Shown here: one piece after another, positions 1 to 8,058 of the stretch
How the letters are laid out: each line of letters begins with the position of its first letter
Position numbering within the stretch: the first letter of the stretch is position 1
DNA from: Njordibacter sp028825405
GTDB lineage: Bacteria > Pseudomonadota > Gammaproteobacteria > Pseudomonadales > Balneatricaceae
Length of the DNA: 64,000 bases
Direction: 5' to 3'
NCBI RefSeq assembly: GCF_047730065.1
Contig: NZ_CP159829.1
Coordinates: 2,790,001-2,854,000, forward strand
Translations under genes and position numbers: made by a program
The notes under the pieces: model-generated
Told to the model about the DNA's origin: nothing
Database searches by the model: none
Seen by the model: the letters and a program-made list of their open reading frames with translations, nothing else

Positions 1-99
1 CGATTATACAAATAATGTATTGTTTTGCATACTCTGTACATCAGCCATCGTTCTTGGTCGACTTTGGTCAATATACCTATTAAAAAAAGGAAACATCAA

Positions 100-627
100 A
101 TGAGTACTGGAAAAACTGTTCCTCAAATTACTTTTAAATATCGAGTGCGTGACGCGAGCATTGGTGGAGATAACCCATTTCGCTGGCAAGATGTGACCAG
201 TGATGAAATTTTTAGTAACAAAAAAGTGGTCGTTTTTTCCCTACCTGGAGCCTTCACCCCTACTTGCAGCACGCAGCAGGTACCTAGTTTTGAAGCGGCT
301 TATGAAGAATTTATAAATCTAGGCATAGACGAAGTTTATGTGCTTTCTGTGAATGACACCTTTGTTATGCGCAAATGGATGCTTGATCAGAAGATTGGAA
401 ATATCAAATTTATTCCTGATGGTAATGGTGAATTTACGCGTCAGATGGGCATGCTAGTCGATAAGCATAATGTTGGATTTGGCCAGCGGTCGTGGCGCTA
501 TGCCATGGTGGTTAATAATGGCGTCATTGAGCATTGGCTAGAAGAACCCGGACGTAAAGATAATAATGGCCCTGATCCATTTTCTATTAGTTCTGCAGAA
601 TCTGTACTTTCAGCTATTAAGGGCTGA
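100..627 (+). CDS. Peroxiredoxin, Prx5-like redoxin family
   Basis: This 175-residue protein is a thiol peroxidase of the Prx5/redoxin type, which reduces hydrogen peroxide and organic hydroperoxides in the cytoplasm. The active-site motif PGAFTPTCS places the peroxidatic cysteine at about residue 56. The rest follows the family (FSLPGAF strand, RSWRYAMVV near the C-terminal half). There is no fused glutaredoxin domain, so an external thiol reductant is needed. The frame stays open 25 codons further upstream to position 25, but the ATG at 100 is preceded by AAGGAAA at good spacing and matches where the family begins, so I chose it. The gene stands alone: the next feature is the helicase leader. 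Family assignment is firm; the natural peroxide substrate cannot be read from sequence. Confidence 0.9.
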   Translation: MSTGKTVPQITFKYRVRDASIGGDNPFRWQDVTSDEIFSNKKVVVFSLPGAFTPTCSTQQVPSFEAAYEEFINLGIDEVYVLSVNDTFVMRKWMLDQKIGNIKFIPDGNGEFTRQMGMLVDKHNVGFGQRSWRYAMVVNNGVIEHWLEEPGRKDNNGPDPFSISSAESVLSAIKG

Positions 628-665
628 ACACAGGCGATGGAAAGTCATATGGTTTAAATTTAAGC

Positions 666-696
666 TTGATAGCACTTAGGATGCTTGTGGTATATA
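666..696 (+). promoter_or_regulatory. Possible sigma-70-type promoter of the deaD leader
   Basis: TTGATA at 666-671 and TATATA at 691-696 are separated by 19 bases, which is longer than ideal. They lie just upstream of the hairpin-rich leader and would start an RNA with a leader of about 410 bases. This is inferred by eye and is weak on its own. Confidence 0.3.
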
Positions 697-734
697 CTAC
701 GTCGCGTAATATCACTTGCATCCGCGTTATCTCG

Positions 735-904
735 GCCACACTTTAAAGTAAAGTGGCACGGTAAGGCACCAGCAGGTGCCGGGCATTAGTGTACCTAAAA
801 CTCAGGCATGGCTAATGTATACCGAACAAAGGGCTCGAGGCCCGTGTACCAGCCAACATCAAGATAAAATGGCTAAATCCTCTCTGCTTGTCGTTGAAAA
901 ACGA
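735..904 (+). ncRNA. Hairpin-rich leader upstream of the DEAD-box helicase (5' UTR or small RNA)
   Basis: The 488 bp between the peroxiredoxin stop and the helicase start hold no convincing gene but many inverted repeats. They are CACTTT/AAAGTG (739-744 with 750-755), GGCACC/GGTGCC with loop AGCA (765-780), CATTAG/CTAATG (784-789 with 812-817), GGGC/GCCC (831-834 with 840-843), and TCGTT/AACGA closing a GAAA tetraloop (891-904). Long structured leaders are known for the cold-shock helicase gene deaD/csdA and take part in its control. I infer the same role here; a separate small RNA is the alternative. I recognise no named RNA family. The remaining bases, 905-1115, show nothing I can assign. 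Confidence 0.4.
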
Positions 905-1115
905 GGTGATAGCTCGCTACTACCTGCGTTTCTCGGCTCAAAGAGTTGGCTTTAATGGTTTTATTTTGCTGCGCCCTCACGTCAATGTCTCGTTCATCAC
1001 TCCTATTTTATCTCGGCGTTTTTGTTACATTTGGGAGAGTGACTTTGTTTACGTGCAGACTTGGTGGCCACTTGCGTCTACTAAGTCATCAGATCACTTA
1101 TTTTAGGATAACACG

Positions 1116-2870
1116 ATGACCACTTTTGCAGACTTGGCTCTTTCTAAGTCAGTGCTTAATGCGATCACCCGCATTGGCTACGAACAACCGTCCCCCATAC
1201 AAGCCGCTGCCATTCCTCACCTTTTAGAAGGCAGAGACATTTTAGGTACCGCACAAACTGGTACGGGCAAGACAGCAGCCTTTGCTCTACCTGCCCTATC
1301 TAACATCGACTTAAAAGTTGAAGCCCCACAAGTTTTGGTGCTGGCACCCACTCGTGAATTAGCCATTCAAGTGGCTGAGGCTTTTCAAAATTACGCCAGT
1401 GATATGCGCGGCTTTCATGTGCTTCCCATCTATGGTGGCAGTAGCATGAGCGGCCAACTACGTCAGTTACAGCGAGGTGTGCACGTAGTCGTTGGCACTC
1501 CTGGTCGAGTTATGGACCATCTCCGACGCGGCACCCTCAAACTAGACAAGCTCAAGACTGTTGTCTTAGATGAAGCTGATGAAATGTTGCGCATGGGCTT
1601 TATTGATGACGTCACTTGGATTTTAGATCACACACCTAAACAACGCCAAGTGGCTTTATTTTCTGCCACTATGCCTGCAGTCATCCGTAAGGTGGCTAAT
1701 ACCTATCTTAATAATCCAGAAGAAATTAAGATTGAAGCTAAAACGGCGACCGTCGATAGCGTAACCCAACGTTATTGGAAGGCAGTGGGCACCAGTAAAC
1801 TGGATGCAATGACGCGTATCTTAGAAGCGGAAGACTTTGATGGCGTCATCGTTTTTGTACGTACCAAAACCCTCACTGTAGAGTTAGCTGAGAAGTTAGA
1901 AGCCCGCGGTCATCGTGCCTCTCCTATCAACGGTGATATGTCACAGCAACTGCGCGAACGGACCATAGAACATCTTAAAAGCAACAAAATCGACATTGTT
2001 GTGGCTACCGATGTTGCCGCACGAGGCATCGACGTGGCTCGGGTTAGTCATGTTATCAACTATGACATTCCCTATGACACCGAAGCCTACGTGCACCGTA
2101 TCGGTCGCACCGGCCGTGCGGGTCGTGCCGGTAATGCCATCTTATTTGTGGCACCAAGAGAGCGCAATATGTTGCGCTCTATTGAAAAAGCCACACGTCA
2201 AACGATCACCCCAATGGATTTACCTAGCCGCGAACAGGTGAAAGAGCGACGCATTGACCAGTTTAAGGCGAGCATCGACAAAGCTTTAGAGCAGTCTGAC
2301 CTAAGCATTTATAGTGACCTAGTTGAAGAGTTTGTGAAGGAACGCGAGGTAGCACCAGAAAAGGTTGCTGCCGCCCTAGCCTTTATGGCCCAGCAGGATC
2401 GCCCCTTAACCATGCCCGAAAACAGCAAGCCCGAACGACGGGATTCGCGTGATACAACAGCTGGTTTTAATGATGAAGAACGCCCGCGTCGCAAGGAACG
2501 TAAGCAAGAAGAATTCAGTGGCGAGCCTATTGCCATGGAACGTTTTCGCATAGAGGTAGGCCACGAACATCAAGTTAAGCCAGGTGACATCGTTGGCGCT
2601 ATCGCTAACGAGGCAGATCTAAGCAGTGCTTACATTGGACGTATCAGCTTATTTGATGATCACTCTACGGTAGACCTGCCAGCAGGTATGCCTGCAGAAA
2701 TGCTACAGTTGCTTAAAAAAGTCCGTGTGCGTAGCCAGCCCTTAAATATTCAGTCTCAAGGTGCTGCTGACGACTTCACCCCCGGTGCTAAAACACCTCG
2801 ACCTAAGCGCAGTGGTGATCGCCCACAGCAGCGTGAAGGCGGTCAAAATCGTCGTCCACGTCGCTCATAA
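1116..2870 (+). CDS. deaD: DEAD-box ATP-dependent RNA helicase DeaD/CsdA
   Basis: This 584-residue ATP-dependent RNA helicase of the DeaD/CsdA group acts in ribosome assembly and RNA turnover, especially in the cold. All core motifs are present in order: Q motif (about 21-30), AQTGTGKT (46-53), PTRELA (78-83), TPGRVMD, DEAD (152-155), SAT (183-185), VATDVAARGID and HRIGRTGRAG. After the two RecA-like domains comes a charged linker, then a DbpA/CsdA-type RNA-binding domain (about 478-550, containing GDIVGAIANEA and YIGRI), and a basic Arg/Gly/Gln-rich tail. The size and the C-terminal domain separate it from RhlB, RhlE and SrmB. Start ATG is preceded by AGGATAA. It is monocistronic, with a long leader upstream and a strong terminator downstream. 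Confidence 0.95.
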   Translation: MTTFADLALSKSVLNAITRIGYEQPSPIQAAAIPHLLEGRDILGTAQTGTGKTAAFALPALSNIDLKVEAPQVLVLAPTRELAIQVAEAFQNYASDMRGFHVLPIYGGSSMSGQLRQLQRGVHVVVGTPGRVMDHLRRGTLKLDKLKTVVLDEADEMLRMGFIDDVTWILDHTPKQRQVALFSATMPAVIRKVANTYLNNPEEIKIEAKTATVDSVTQRYWKAVGTSKLDAMTRILEAEDFDGVIVFVRTKTLTVELAEKLEARGHRASPINGDMSQQLRERTIEHLKSNKIDIVVATDVAARGIDVARVSHVINYDIPYDTEAYVHRIGRTGRAGRAGNAILFVAPRERNMLRSIEKATRQTITPMDLPSREQVKERRIDQFKASIDKALEQSDLSIYSDLVEEFVKEREVAPEKVAAALAFMAQQDRPLTMPENSKPERRDSRDTTAGFNDEERPRRKERKQEEFSGEPIAMERFRIEVGHEHQVKPGDIVGAIANEADLSSAYIGRISLFDDHSTVDLPAGMPAEMLQLLKKVRVRSQPLNIQSQGAADDFTPGAKTPRPKRSGDRPQQREGGQNRRPRRS

Positions 2871-2886
2871 ACTGACCTAGATCATC

Positions 2887-2917
2887 AAAAGGGCGCCTTC
2901 TTGAGGTGCCCTTTTTT
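2887..2917 (+). terminator. Rho-independent terminator after deaD
   Basis: GGGCGCCT pairs with AGGTGCCC (one G-T wobble) around a TCTTG loop, flanked by AAAA on the left and TTTTTT on the right. It begins 16 bases after the helicase stop codon. Confidence 0.9.
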
Positions 2918-2920
2918 ATT

Positions 2921-3320
2921 GCTATTGCAGTACTGCATCCATCAATTAACAAGAAAGTATCATTGCGGCTTAGGTGTTCATTAAATGTGACTCGGCACTG
3001 ATATAACCGATTTTTTCTATAATGATCCACGAGGCTAGATTTAGTTAACTTCTATTAAGGTCGCATTGTGAATAACTCTGACTCTTCAAATCGTAGATAA
3101 ACGCTAACATGCCGTCTGTGTCATAAACAGTCAAACTACAACAACTCAAGCTCTTCAAACACAGTTAGGTTGTGCCTAAGATTTGACGAACTTCACTGCA
3201 TCATTTTATTCATTAAATTTACTGGGACCTGAGCAAGAGACTTATCGCATCGCTGTGTTAAGTTTCGCAGCGATACGATGCCATTAAGGCTTTATTAAAA
3301 GCTTGCAGGGGTTAGTTATC
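2921..3320. other. Intergenic region with one long inverted repeat
   Basis: These 400 bases between the convergent deaD and znuA genes hold no ORF I would defend. The one clear structure is an inverted repeat, 3244-3255 with 3268-3279, pairing 11 of 12 positions around a 12-base loop. It lies downstream of znuA on the minus strand and could end that transcript or protect its 3' end, but no T-tract follows, so it is not a classical terminator. Confidence 0.4.
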
Positions 3321-4319
3321 TCAATCACCAAGCGCCTGCGACAGAGTTTTAGTGTTGTGGCGCATCATATCCAGATAAGTAGATGCAGGTTGGTCTTCAC
3401 TAGAAAGTGCGTCGGAGTATAGCTTGCCACCTATTACAGCACCGGTCTCGTTGGCAATTTGTTCCATCAAACGGTTATCCGTTATAGACTCTATAAACAC
3501 AGCTGATATCTCTTGCTTGCGGATTAGCAGAATTAATTTAGCCACATCCGCTGCTGAGGCCTCACTTTCGGTACTTAGACCCTGAGGCGCTTCAAAGCGC
3601 AGGTTGTAAAGGTCAGCAAAGTAACCAAAACCATCGTGTGGAGTAACTACGGTTCTTTTGTCAATTGGCAAGGCCGCCATGAGGACGTCTGCTTCAGCTT
3701 TCAACGCCCTGATTTCATTGACGAAGATCTGGTGATTTTGGTAGTAAGAACCGGCATTAGTAGGATCGACCTGAGCGAGGCCTGCTGCGATATTATTGGC
3801 GTAAACGATAGCATTGGTAAAACTGTGCCATGCATGTGGATCAAAAGCGCCATGTTCCCCGTGATGCTCTGTAGCTTCTTCTTCATGCTCTTCTTCATGC
3901 TCTTCTTCGTGGCCTTCTTCATGACCCTCCTCATGACCTTCTTCATGATCGTCGTGGCCCCCAAAGGCGATAGGCTCAATTCCAGTCGTTGCCACCACTA
4001 ATGACCCCGCAAAAGGGGCAGCTTCGACCAGTCGCTCCAACCAGCCTTCAAACCCCAAGCCATTGATAAATAGCACATCAGCCTCTGCCACCACACGCGC
4101 TGCCTGTGGTGTTGGTTGATAAACATGGGTATCGCCATCTGCACCCACTAGTGTTGTCAGCGAGATATGCTCGCCCCCAATTCGCTTTACCATGTCGCCA
4201 AGAACAGAGAATGTCGCCACAACGGGAATTGGGTCATCTGCCCAAGAGGTACTTGGCACACTAAGGGTTAGGGCCACGGCGGCAGTTATAGATGTTAAAA
4301 GTGATTGAACAGAATGCAT
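3321..4319 (-). CDS. znuA: Metal (probably zinc) ABC transporter substrate-binding protein
   Basis: This 332-residue periplasmic metal-binding protein belongs to the ZnuA/TroA cluster and delivers Zn(II) to the permease. A signal peptide covers about residues 1-27 (cleavage near SWA-DD). Typical ligand positions are DGDTH (His65), DPHAW (His162) and the later TPHDGFGYF His. An acidic His-rich loop at about 122-157, built from repeated GHEE units, matches the zinc-specific subfamily. The frame is open 34 codons further upstream, but the ATG at 4319 has AAGGA upstream and starts the signal peptide. It is the last gene of a minus-strand operon, 16 bp after the permease. The Zur-like site at the operon head supports zinc over manganese; metal specificity is inferred. 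Confidence 0.85.
   Translation of the reverse strand: MHSVQSLLTSITAAVALTLSVPSTSWADDPIPVVATFSVLGDMVKRIGGEHISLTTLVGADGDTHVYQPTPQAARVVAEADVLFINGLGFEGWLERLVEAAPFAGSLVVATTGIEPIAFGGHDDHEEGHEEGHEEGHEEEHEEEHEEEATEHHGEHGAFDPHAWHSFTNAIVYANNIAAGLAQVDPTNAGSYYQNHQIFVNEIRALKAEADVLMAALPIDKRTVVTPHDGFGYFADLYNLRFEAPQGLSTESEASAADVAKLILLIRKQEISAVFIESITDNRLMEQIANETGAVIGGKLYSDALSSEDQPASTYLDMMRHNTKTLSQALGD
3876..3947 (-). repeat. 12-bp coding repeat for the His/Glu-rich loop of ZnuA
   Basis: Six imperfect 12-bp units encode the HEE(G/E) repeats in the metal-binding loop. Unit-to-unit differences are mostly silent. The number of units could vary between strains by slippage. Confidence 0.75.
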
Positions 4320-4335
4320 AATAGTCCTTGTAGAT

Positions 4336-5199
4336 TTAAATTTTCTGGCGCGGTAAGGTTTGCACAATTGCACCCCCCACTGGGCCAAAGATGAGTGAAA
4401 ATATATACCCAATACCAGCAACTAAAATGATGGCTGGGCCAGAGGGTAAGCTATAGTGGAATGATAAAAGTAAGCCAATCACGCTCGAAAAAGTGGCGAT
4501 AAGTGCTGCGACAGAGATCAACCCTACAATTCCAGCAGCCCAAAAACGCGCTGCGGTTGCCGGAAGAATCATAATACCCACAGCCATAAGGGTGCCAAGC
4601 GCATGGAAGCCTGCAACTAAATTGATCACCACTAACGCTAAAAAGATGAAATGGGTGATTGCACTTAATCTGCTAACAGATTGCAAAAACTGAGGGTCGA
4701 CACATTCCAACACCAATGGTCGCAACAGCAAAGCTAGGGCAAGGGTCGATAAGGTTGCAAAGGAACACAACAGCACGAGCGCAGCATCATCGAGGGCTAG
4801 CACTGAGCCGAACAGAACATGGAGTAGGTCTACGTTGCTTCCGCGAGTTGAGACGATCAAAACACCAACTGCTAAGGAAATTAGGTAGAATGCTGCTAAG
4901 CTTGCGTCCTCGGTTATGGCGGTGACACGAGCGACAAAGCCCGAAGTGAGAGCAACAACCATCCCAGCGATCAACCCACCGATGGTCATCGCACTCAGTG
5001 ATAAGCCAGAAATCAAATAACCAATAGCGGCCCCAGGTAAAATCGCATGAGCCATTGCATCTCCGGTAAGGCTCATACGACGAAGCATCAAAAATACACC
5101 CACAGGGGTTGCTCCAAAAGAAACTGCCACGCATCCTAGAAGTGCGCGACGCATGAATCCGAAATCTACAAAGGGTGCAAATATCAGGTCCCAGATCAT
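4336..5199 (-). CDS. znuB: Metal ABC transporter permease (ZnuB family)
   Basis: This 287-residue polytopic inner-membrane permease belongs to the ABC-3 (ZnuB/TroC/MntB) family. It forms the transmembrane channel of the zinc importer and contains around eight hydrophobic segments. The N-terminal region FMRRALLGCVAVSFGATPVG and the following MLRRMSLTGDAMAHAILPG segment are characteristic of the family. Its ATG at 5199 overlaps the ATPase stop as ATGA, so the two are translationally coupled. The substrate-binding protein follows 16 bp downstream. Family assignment is certain; zinc rather than manganese is inferred from the His-rich binding protein and the Zur-like operator. Confidence 0.9.
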   Translation of the reverse strand: MIWDLIFAPFVDFGFMRRALLGCVAVSFGATPVGVFLMLRRMSLTGDAMAHAILPGAAIGYLISGLSLSAMTIGGLIAGMVVALTSGFVARVTAITEDASLAAFYLISLAVGVLIVSTRGSNVDLLHVLFGSVLALDDAALVLLCSFATLSTLALALLLRPLVLECVDPQFLQSVSRLSAITHFIFLALVVINLVAGFHALGTLMAVGIMILPATAARFWAAGIVGLISVAALIATFSSVIGLLLSFHYSLPSGPAIILVAGIGYIFSLIFGPVGGAIVQTLPRQKI

Positions 5200-5939
5200 G
5201 TGATGACCTTCCCACAGACATGGGGTGTTTCAGCACAGGCCTCACACATGCGGCTCGCAAGGATCTGGTTGTCTGTTGTCAAGACCATTGCGGTTGGGCC
5301 ATGCGCCACAAGCTCACGGGCTAACATCAATGTCTGGGGGAAATGTGTGCTAACGGTTTGGTAATCATGTAAAACAGCCATCACTGTTCGGCCCTGCTTA
5401 TGCCATCCATCGATGACAGCGACTAGATCTGTCATGGTTTTGGCATCAATGGCGGTAAAAGGTTCATCCAATAAAACCAGTTGGGAGTCTTGTAATAGAA
5501 GCCTTGCAAACAGGGCCCGCTGCATTTGGCCGCCAGACAAGGAACCAATCAATCGCTTCTCAAGCCCAGTCAGTCCCACCACTGCTATGGCCTCCTCAAC
5601 GCGGGTGCTCTTGGCTCGGCCCAGCCTACCAAATGCCCCCATTTCACGCCAAAGTCCCATGGCGACAAGGTCGACCACTGAAATAGGGAAGTGCCAATCA
5701 ATTTGGGATTGTTGTGGCAGGTATGCAATATCAGACTCACTGAATCCATTGATAGATACTTGGCCTTCCAAAGGAGTCAAGGCACCCATTACCCCCTTAA
5801 GTAGCGTTGACTTACCTGCGCCGTTTGGACCAACGATAGCTGTGAGGCTGCCCCTGGCAATCTCAGTGCTCAGTTGCTGCACTGCAGGTAGTCGATCATA
5901 GCCAAGCGTCAGGTTCTGAAAGCTGAGTAGAGTATTCAT
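5196..5939 (-). CDS. znuC: Metal ABC transporter ATP-binding protein (ZnuC family)
   Basis: This 247-residue cytoplasmic ATPase powers the zinc importer. It has Walker A GPNGAGKST (37-45), signature LSGGQ (134-138), Walker B ending LLDEP (about 156-160), and a switch His in VLHDY. The last 20 residues hold three cysteines (CEACAETPHVC), which could bind metal; this is unusual enough to note but untested. I start at ATG 5939 rather than the upstream frame extension to 5981, because this ATG overlaps the stop of the small ORF upstream (ATGA) and begins directly with the ABC fold. It overlaps the permease start by four bases. Confidence 0.9.
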   Translation of the reverse strand: MNTLLSFQNLTLGYDRLPAVQQLSTEIARGSLTAIVGPNGAGKSTLLKGVMGALTPLEGQVSINGFSESDIAYLPQQSQIDWHFPISVVDLVAMGLWREMGAFGRLGRAKSTRVEEAIAVVGLTGLEKRLIGSLSGGQMQRALFARLLLQDSQLVLLDEPFTAIDAKTMTDLVAVIDGWHKQGRTVMAVLHDYQTVSTHFPQTLMLARELVAHGPTAMVLTTDNQILASRMCEACAETPHVCGKVIT

Positions 5940-6067
5940 AGTGCGCCTGGATTGACTGTGGCCCAAGCGAAACCAAGCCACAGTAAAGTAGCAATTATAG
6001 TTGCAATGGCTAGCCTAGGGCCTACTCCAATTAAAAGAGGACGTAGAAAAATTTTATCTTTTGTCAT
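5936..6067 (-). CDS. 43-residue single-pass membrane protein heading the zinc transporter operon
   Basis: This is a short ORF of 43 codons plus stop. The N-terminus is basic (MTKDKIFLRPLL), and a Gly/Pro/Arg turn (GVGPR) is followed by one hydrophobic span with three aromatic residues (LAIATIIATLLWLGFAWATV). Its TGA overlaps the ATPase ATG as ATGA, the same coupling used in the rest of the operon, and it lies downstream of the Zur-like box. A purine-rich stretch AAGAAAGA precedes the ATG at loose spacing. I do not recognise the family. By position it could be a small accessory subunit of the importer, or a leader peptide that couples translation to znuC. Confidence 0.6.
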   Translation of the reverse strand: MTKDKIFLRPLLIGVGPRLAIATIIATLLWLGFAWATVNPGAL

Positions 6068-6185
6068 GCTGTGATCTTTCTTGCTTCGCACTTTACGCAT
6101 ATTCCATGCACTTGGACGATATAGCTATCAGACTAATCAGGGTTATCGCCATTAATTTAATGTATTGCATTAGATCTATGCATAT

Positions 6186-6207
6186 ATGTTATGTTATAAC
6201 ATTACAT
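6186..6207. promoter_or_regulatory. Zur-type operator upstream of the zinc transporter operon
   Basis: The 13-base core GTTATGTTATAAC (6188-6200) matches 11 of 13 positions of the gammaproteobacterial Zur core as I recall it (GTTATAATATAAC). It sits inside a longer imperfect palindrome. The site lies about 120 bp upstream of the 43-residue ORF start, a normal place for a repressor site. No zur gene is in the window. Elsewhere in 6068-6347 I see no further gene. Confidence 0.65.
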
Positions 6208-6347
6208 TAACACAAAAATAAGTGTGCCTGCAACTAGATCCAAGAAAATGGTCTTGTGATATTGATTTAGTTTCTAGCAATGGTGGTAAGGCAATTATTA
6301 GCCAAATGGAGTTAGCAGTAAATTTGCTGTATTGGTTATTTTATTGA

Positions 6348-6863
6348 TCACAGCTGTCTTTCATAACAACGAAACAAGTACTGTCCTGACAAATTAGTCA
6401 TGCGATGAGGCTCTAATTCGTTAAATCCTAACTTCTCTAACACCCGCCCTGAAGCAGGATTATCAATCTGGTGTGCGGCAACCAAACGCCCCATCGCGTA
6501 TTCCTCAGTGGCCAAGGTTAACATTAACTGACCCGCAGCCTCACAGAAGCCTTGATTCCAATAGGGCATTCCCACCCAATAACCCAAATTACCACTAGCA
6601 TTTAGACCCCTAGAAATGTGGTCAATGCTTATGGCACCGATACATGCTCCACCTTTTACGAGGGTGATGGCTCTAATAATTGCAGAGCCAGATCGATGCC
6701 GTTCCCCATGAGACTCTATCCAAGCTTGTGCACCATGGTCAGGATATGGATACGGAATATTACCAGCCAGCTGCGCAACTTTTGAATCGCTCAATAATGT
6801 TTGCACTTGCGCACTATCTGCTGCTGTAAAAGGTCTGATTGCAACACCATGCATTTGCTTCAT
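6348..6863 (-). CDS. GNAT family N-acetyltransferase (RimJ/RimL-like)
   Basis: This 171-residue acetyl-CoA-dependent acetyltransferase resembles the RimJ/RimL branch. Seen in the protein are the opening strand VAIRPFTAADSAQV, the central LGYWVGMPYWNQGFCEAA segment, and the C-terminal VLEKLGFNE motif that is typical of this branch. The acceptor may be a protein N-terminus or a small molecule; it cannot be read from sequence. Two methionines, at codons 1 and 4, are possible starts; the first has an AGG upstream. It reads in the same direction as the zinc operon but is separated from it by 280 bp containing the Zur box, so it is probably a separate unit. Confidence 0.85.
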   Translation of the reverse strand: MKQMHGVAIRPFTAADSAQVQTLLSDSKVAQLAGNIPYPYPDHGAQAWIESHGERHRSGSAIIRAITLVKGGACIGAISIDHISRGLNASGNLGYWVGMPYWNQGFCEAAGQLMLTLATEEYAMGRLVAAHQIDNPASGRVLEKLGFNELEPHRMTNLSGQYLFRCYERQL

Positions 6864-6973
6864 TAGCCTGACAACTATGCTTTAAAAATATAGGATATGT
6901 TATTTTTACTTTACCCATATGGGTAAAGCAACATAAAATTAGGGTCTTAATAATTTTTACAGTCAAAACCCCC

Positions 6974-7969
6974 ATGGCCACTATTCGCGTTGATTTAGAT
7001 ACCATTCAAACCACCACAGCAAAAGCCCTTGAAGCTCACGGTGCAAAACCATGGATTGCCAATTCTGTGGCCCATGCAGTGCGCGTTGCAGAAGCCCATG
7101 ACAATAAGATTTGTGGGCTCTTTTACCTGCAGAGCTATTGCAGCCAACTCGTAACGGGACGTGTTAACGGTAACGTTGAACCTGAAGTACACCAACCTAA
7201 ACCTGCCAGCGTGGTGGTAGATGCCAAGTTAGGTTTTGCACAAGCAGCCTTTTCCCGAGGTTTAGACACGGCCTTGTTGGCTGCCAAAACTAACGGCGTG
7301 GCTACCTTAGCTATTTGCCATTCTCACACCTGCACTTCGATGGGTTACTTCACCGAACAGATCGCTCGAGCAGGTTACATTGCTATTGGCATGACTAATG
7401 CAAAATCTTGTGTATCACCTCCAGGTGGAACCAAGGCAGTACTTGGTACTAATCCTATTGCGATGTCTGTGCCAGATGGAAAGGGTGCTCTGGCCATGCA
7501 GTTTGACCAATCCACCAGCGCTATCGCCCTTGGCAAAATTAATATGGCGGCCACTGCCGGCGAGAAAATTCCGTTAGGTTGGGGCGTGGATAGTGAAGGC
7601 CAAGCTACTCAAGACCCTAGCGCAGTGCTCAATGGTGGCTCTTTAGTGTCTTCAGGAGGTTATAAAGGCTATGGATTTGGTTTAATGGCAGAAATTCTCG
7701 CTGCTGCTTTTACAGGTGGCAGCACCAGTACACAACTTGATCCACTAAAGGCGAGTGAAGGCAAACCCCACGACTTAGGTCAATGCTACATCATTATTGA
7801 CCCAACTAATGTTGCTGGTGAGCTATTTTGGGAGAAGCTTAGCACCATATCAGAAGCCGTAACCAGCCAACCTGGGGCACGAATTCCAGGTGCCAACAAA
7901 GTCTTACCTAAAGCAGTAGAACTAGATGTAGACGTTTGGGAAAGCGTAAAGCAGTTGGCGGGGGTTTGA
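6974..7969 (+). CDS. Ldh2/malate dehydrogenase family NAD(P)-dependent oxidoreductase
   Basis: This 331-residue protein is of the Ldh_2 fold, which includes malate/L-lactate and sulfolactate dehydrogenases and the cyclic imino-acid reductases of the DpkA/LhpI type. Family landmarks are GFAQ (about residues 80-83), the CHSHTCTSMGYF segment, the cofactor segment GGTKAVLGTNPIA, and the late GGYKGYGFGLMAEILA helix. In most members an Ser-His-Gly motif near residue 45 supplies the catalytic His. Here the aligned segment reads NKICGLFYL, with Cys in place of His. The reaction therefore cannot be assigned with confidence. It stands alone, between the divergent GNAT gene and a receiver protein. Confidence 0.8.
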   Translation: MATIRVDLDTIQTTTAKALEAHGAKPWIANSVAHAVRVAEAHDNKICGLFYLQSYCSQLVTGRVNGNVEPEVHQPKPASVVVDAKLGFAQAAFSRGLDTALLAAKTNGVATLAICHSHTCTSMGYFTEQIARAGYIAIGMTNAKSCVSPPGGTKAVLGTNPIAMSVPDGKGALAMQFDQSTSAIALGKINMAATAGEKIPLGWGVDSEGQATQDPSAVLNGGSLVSSGGYKGYGFGLMAEILAAAFTGGSTSTQLDPLKASEGKPHDLGQCYIIIDPTNVAGELFWEKLSTISEAVTSQPGARIPGANKVLPKAVELDVDVWESVKQLAGV

Positions 7970-8058
7970 TGCAAACCCACTAGAATTTTTCAACAGTGTT
8001 ATTTTTGGTTACAATTTAATAATGTACTCATATTTATGACCTAGACAGAGAATACACT

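Noticed and set aside
888..1106. 72-residue ORF in the deaD leader
   Set aside because: It begins with TTG, has no ribosome-binding site, no recognisable motif, and lies across the GNRA hairpin; the region looks like structured leader RNA instead.
3244..3279. Rho-independent terminator for the zinc operon
   Set aside because: The hairpin is good but no T-tract follows on the minus strand; kept only as an inverted repeat.
3876..3947. CRISPR-like short repeats
   Set aside because: The units are contiguous 12-bp coding repeats without spacers, encoding the His-rich loop of ZnuA.
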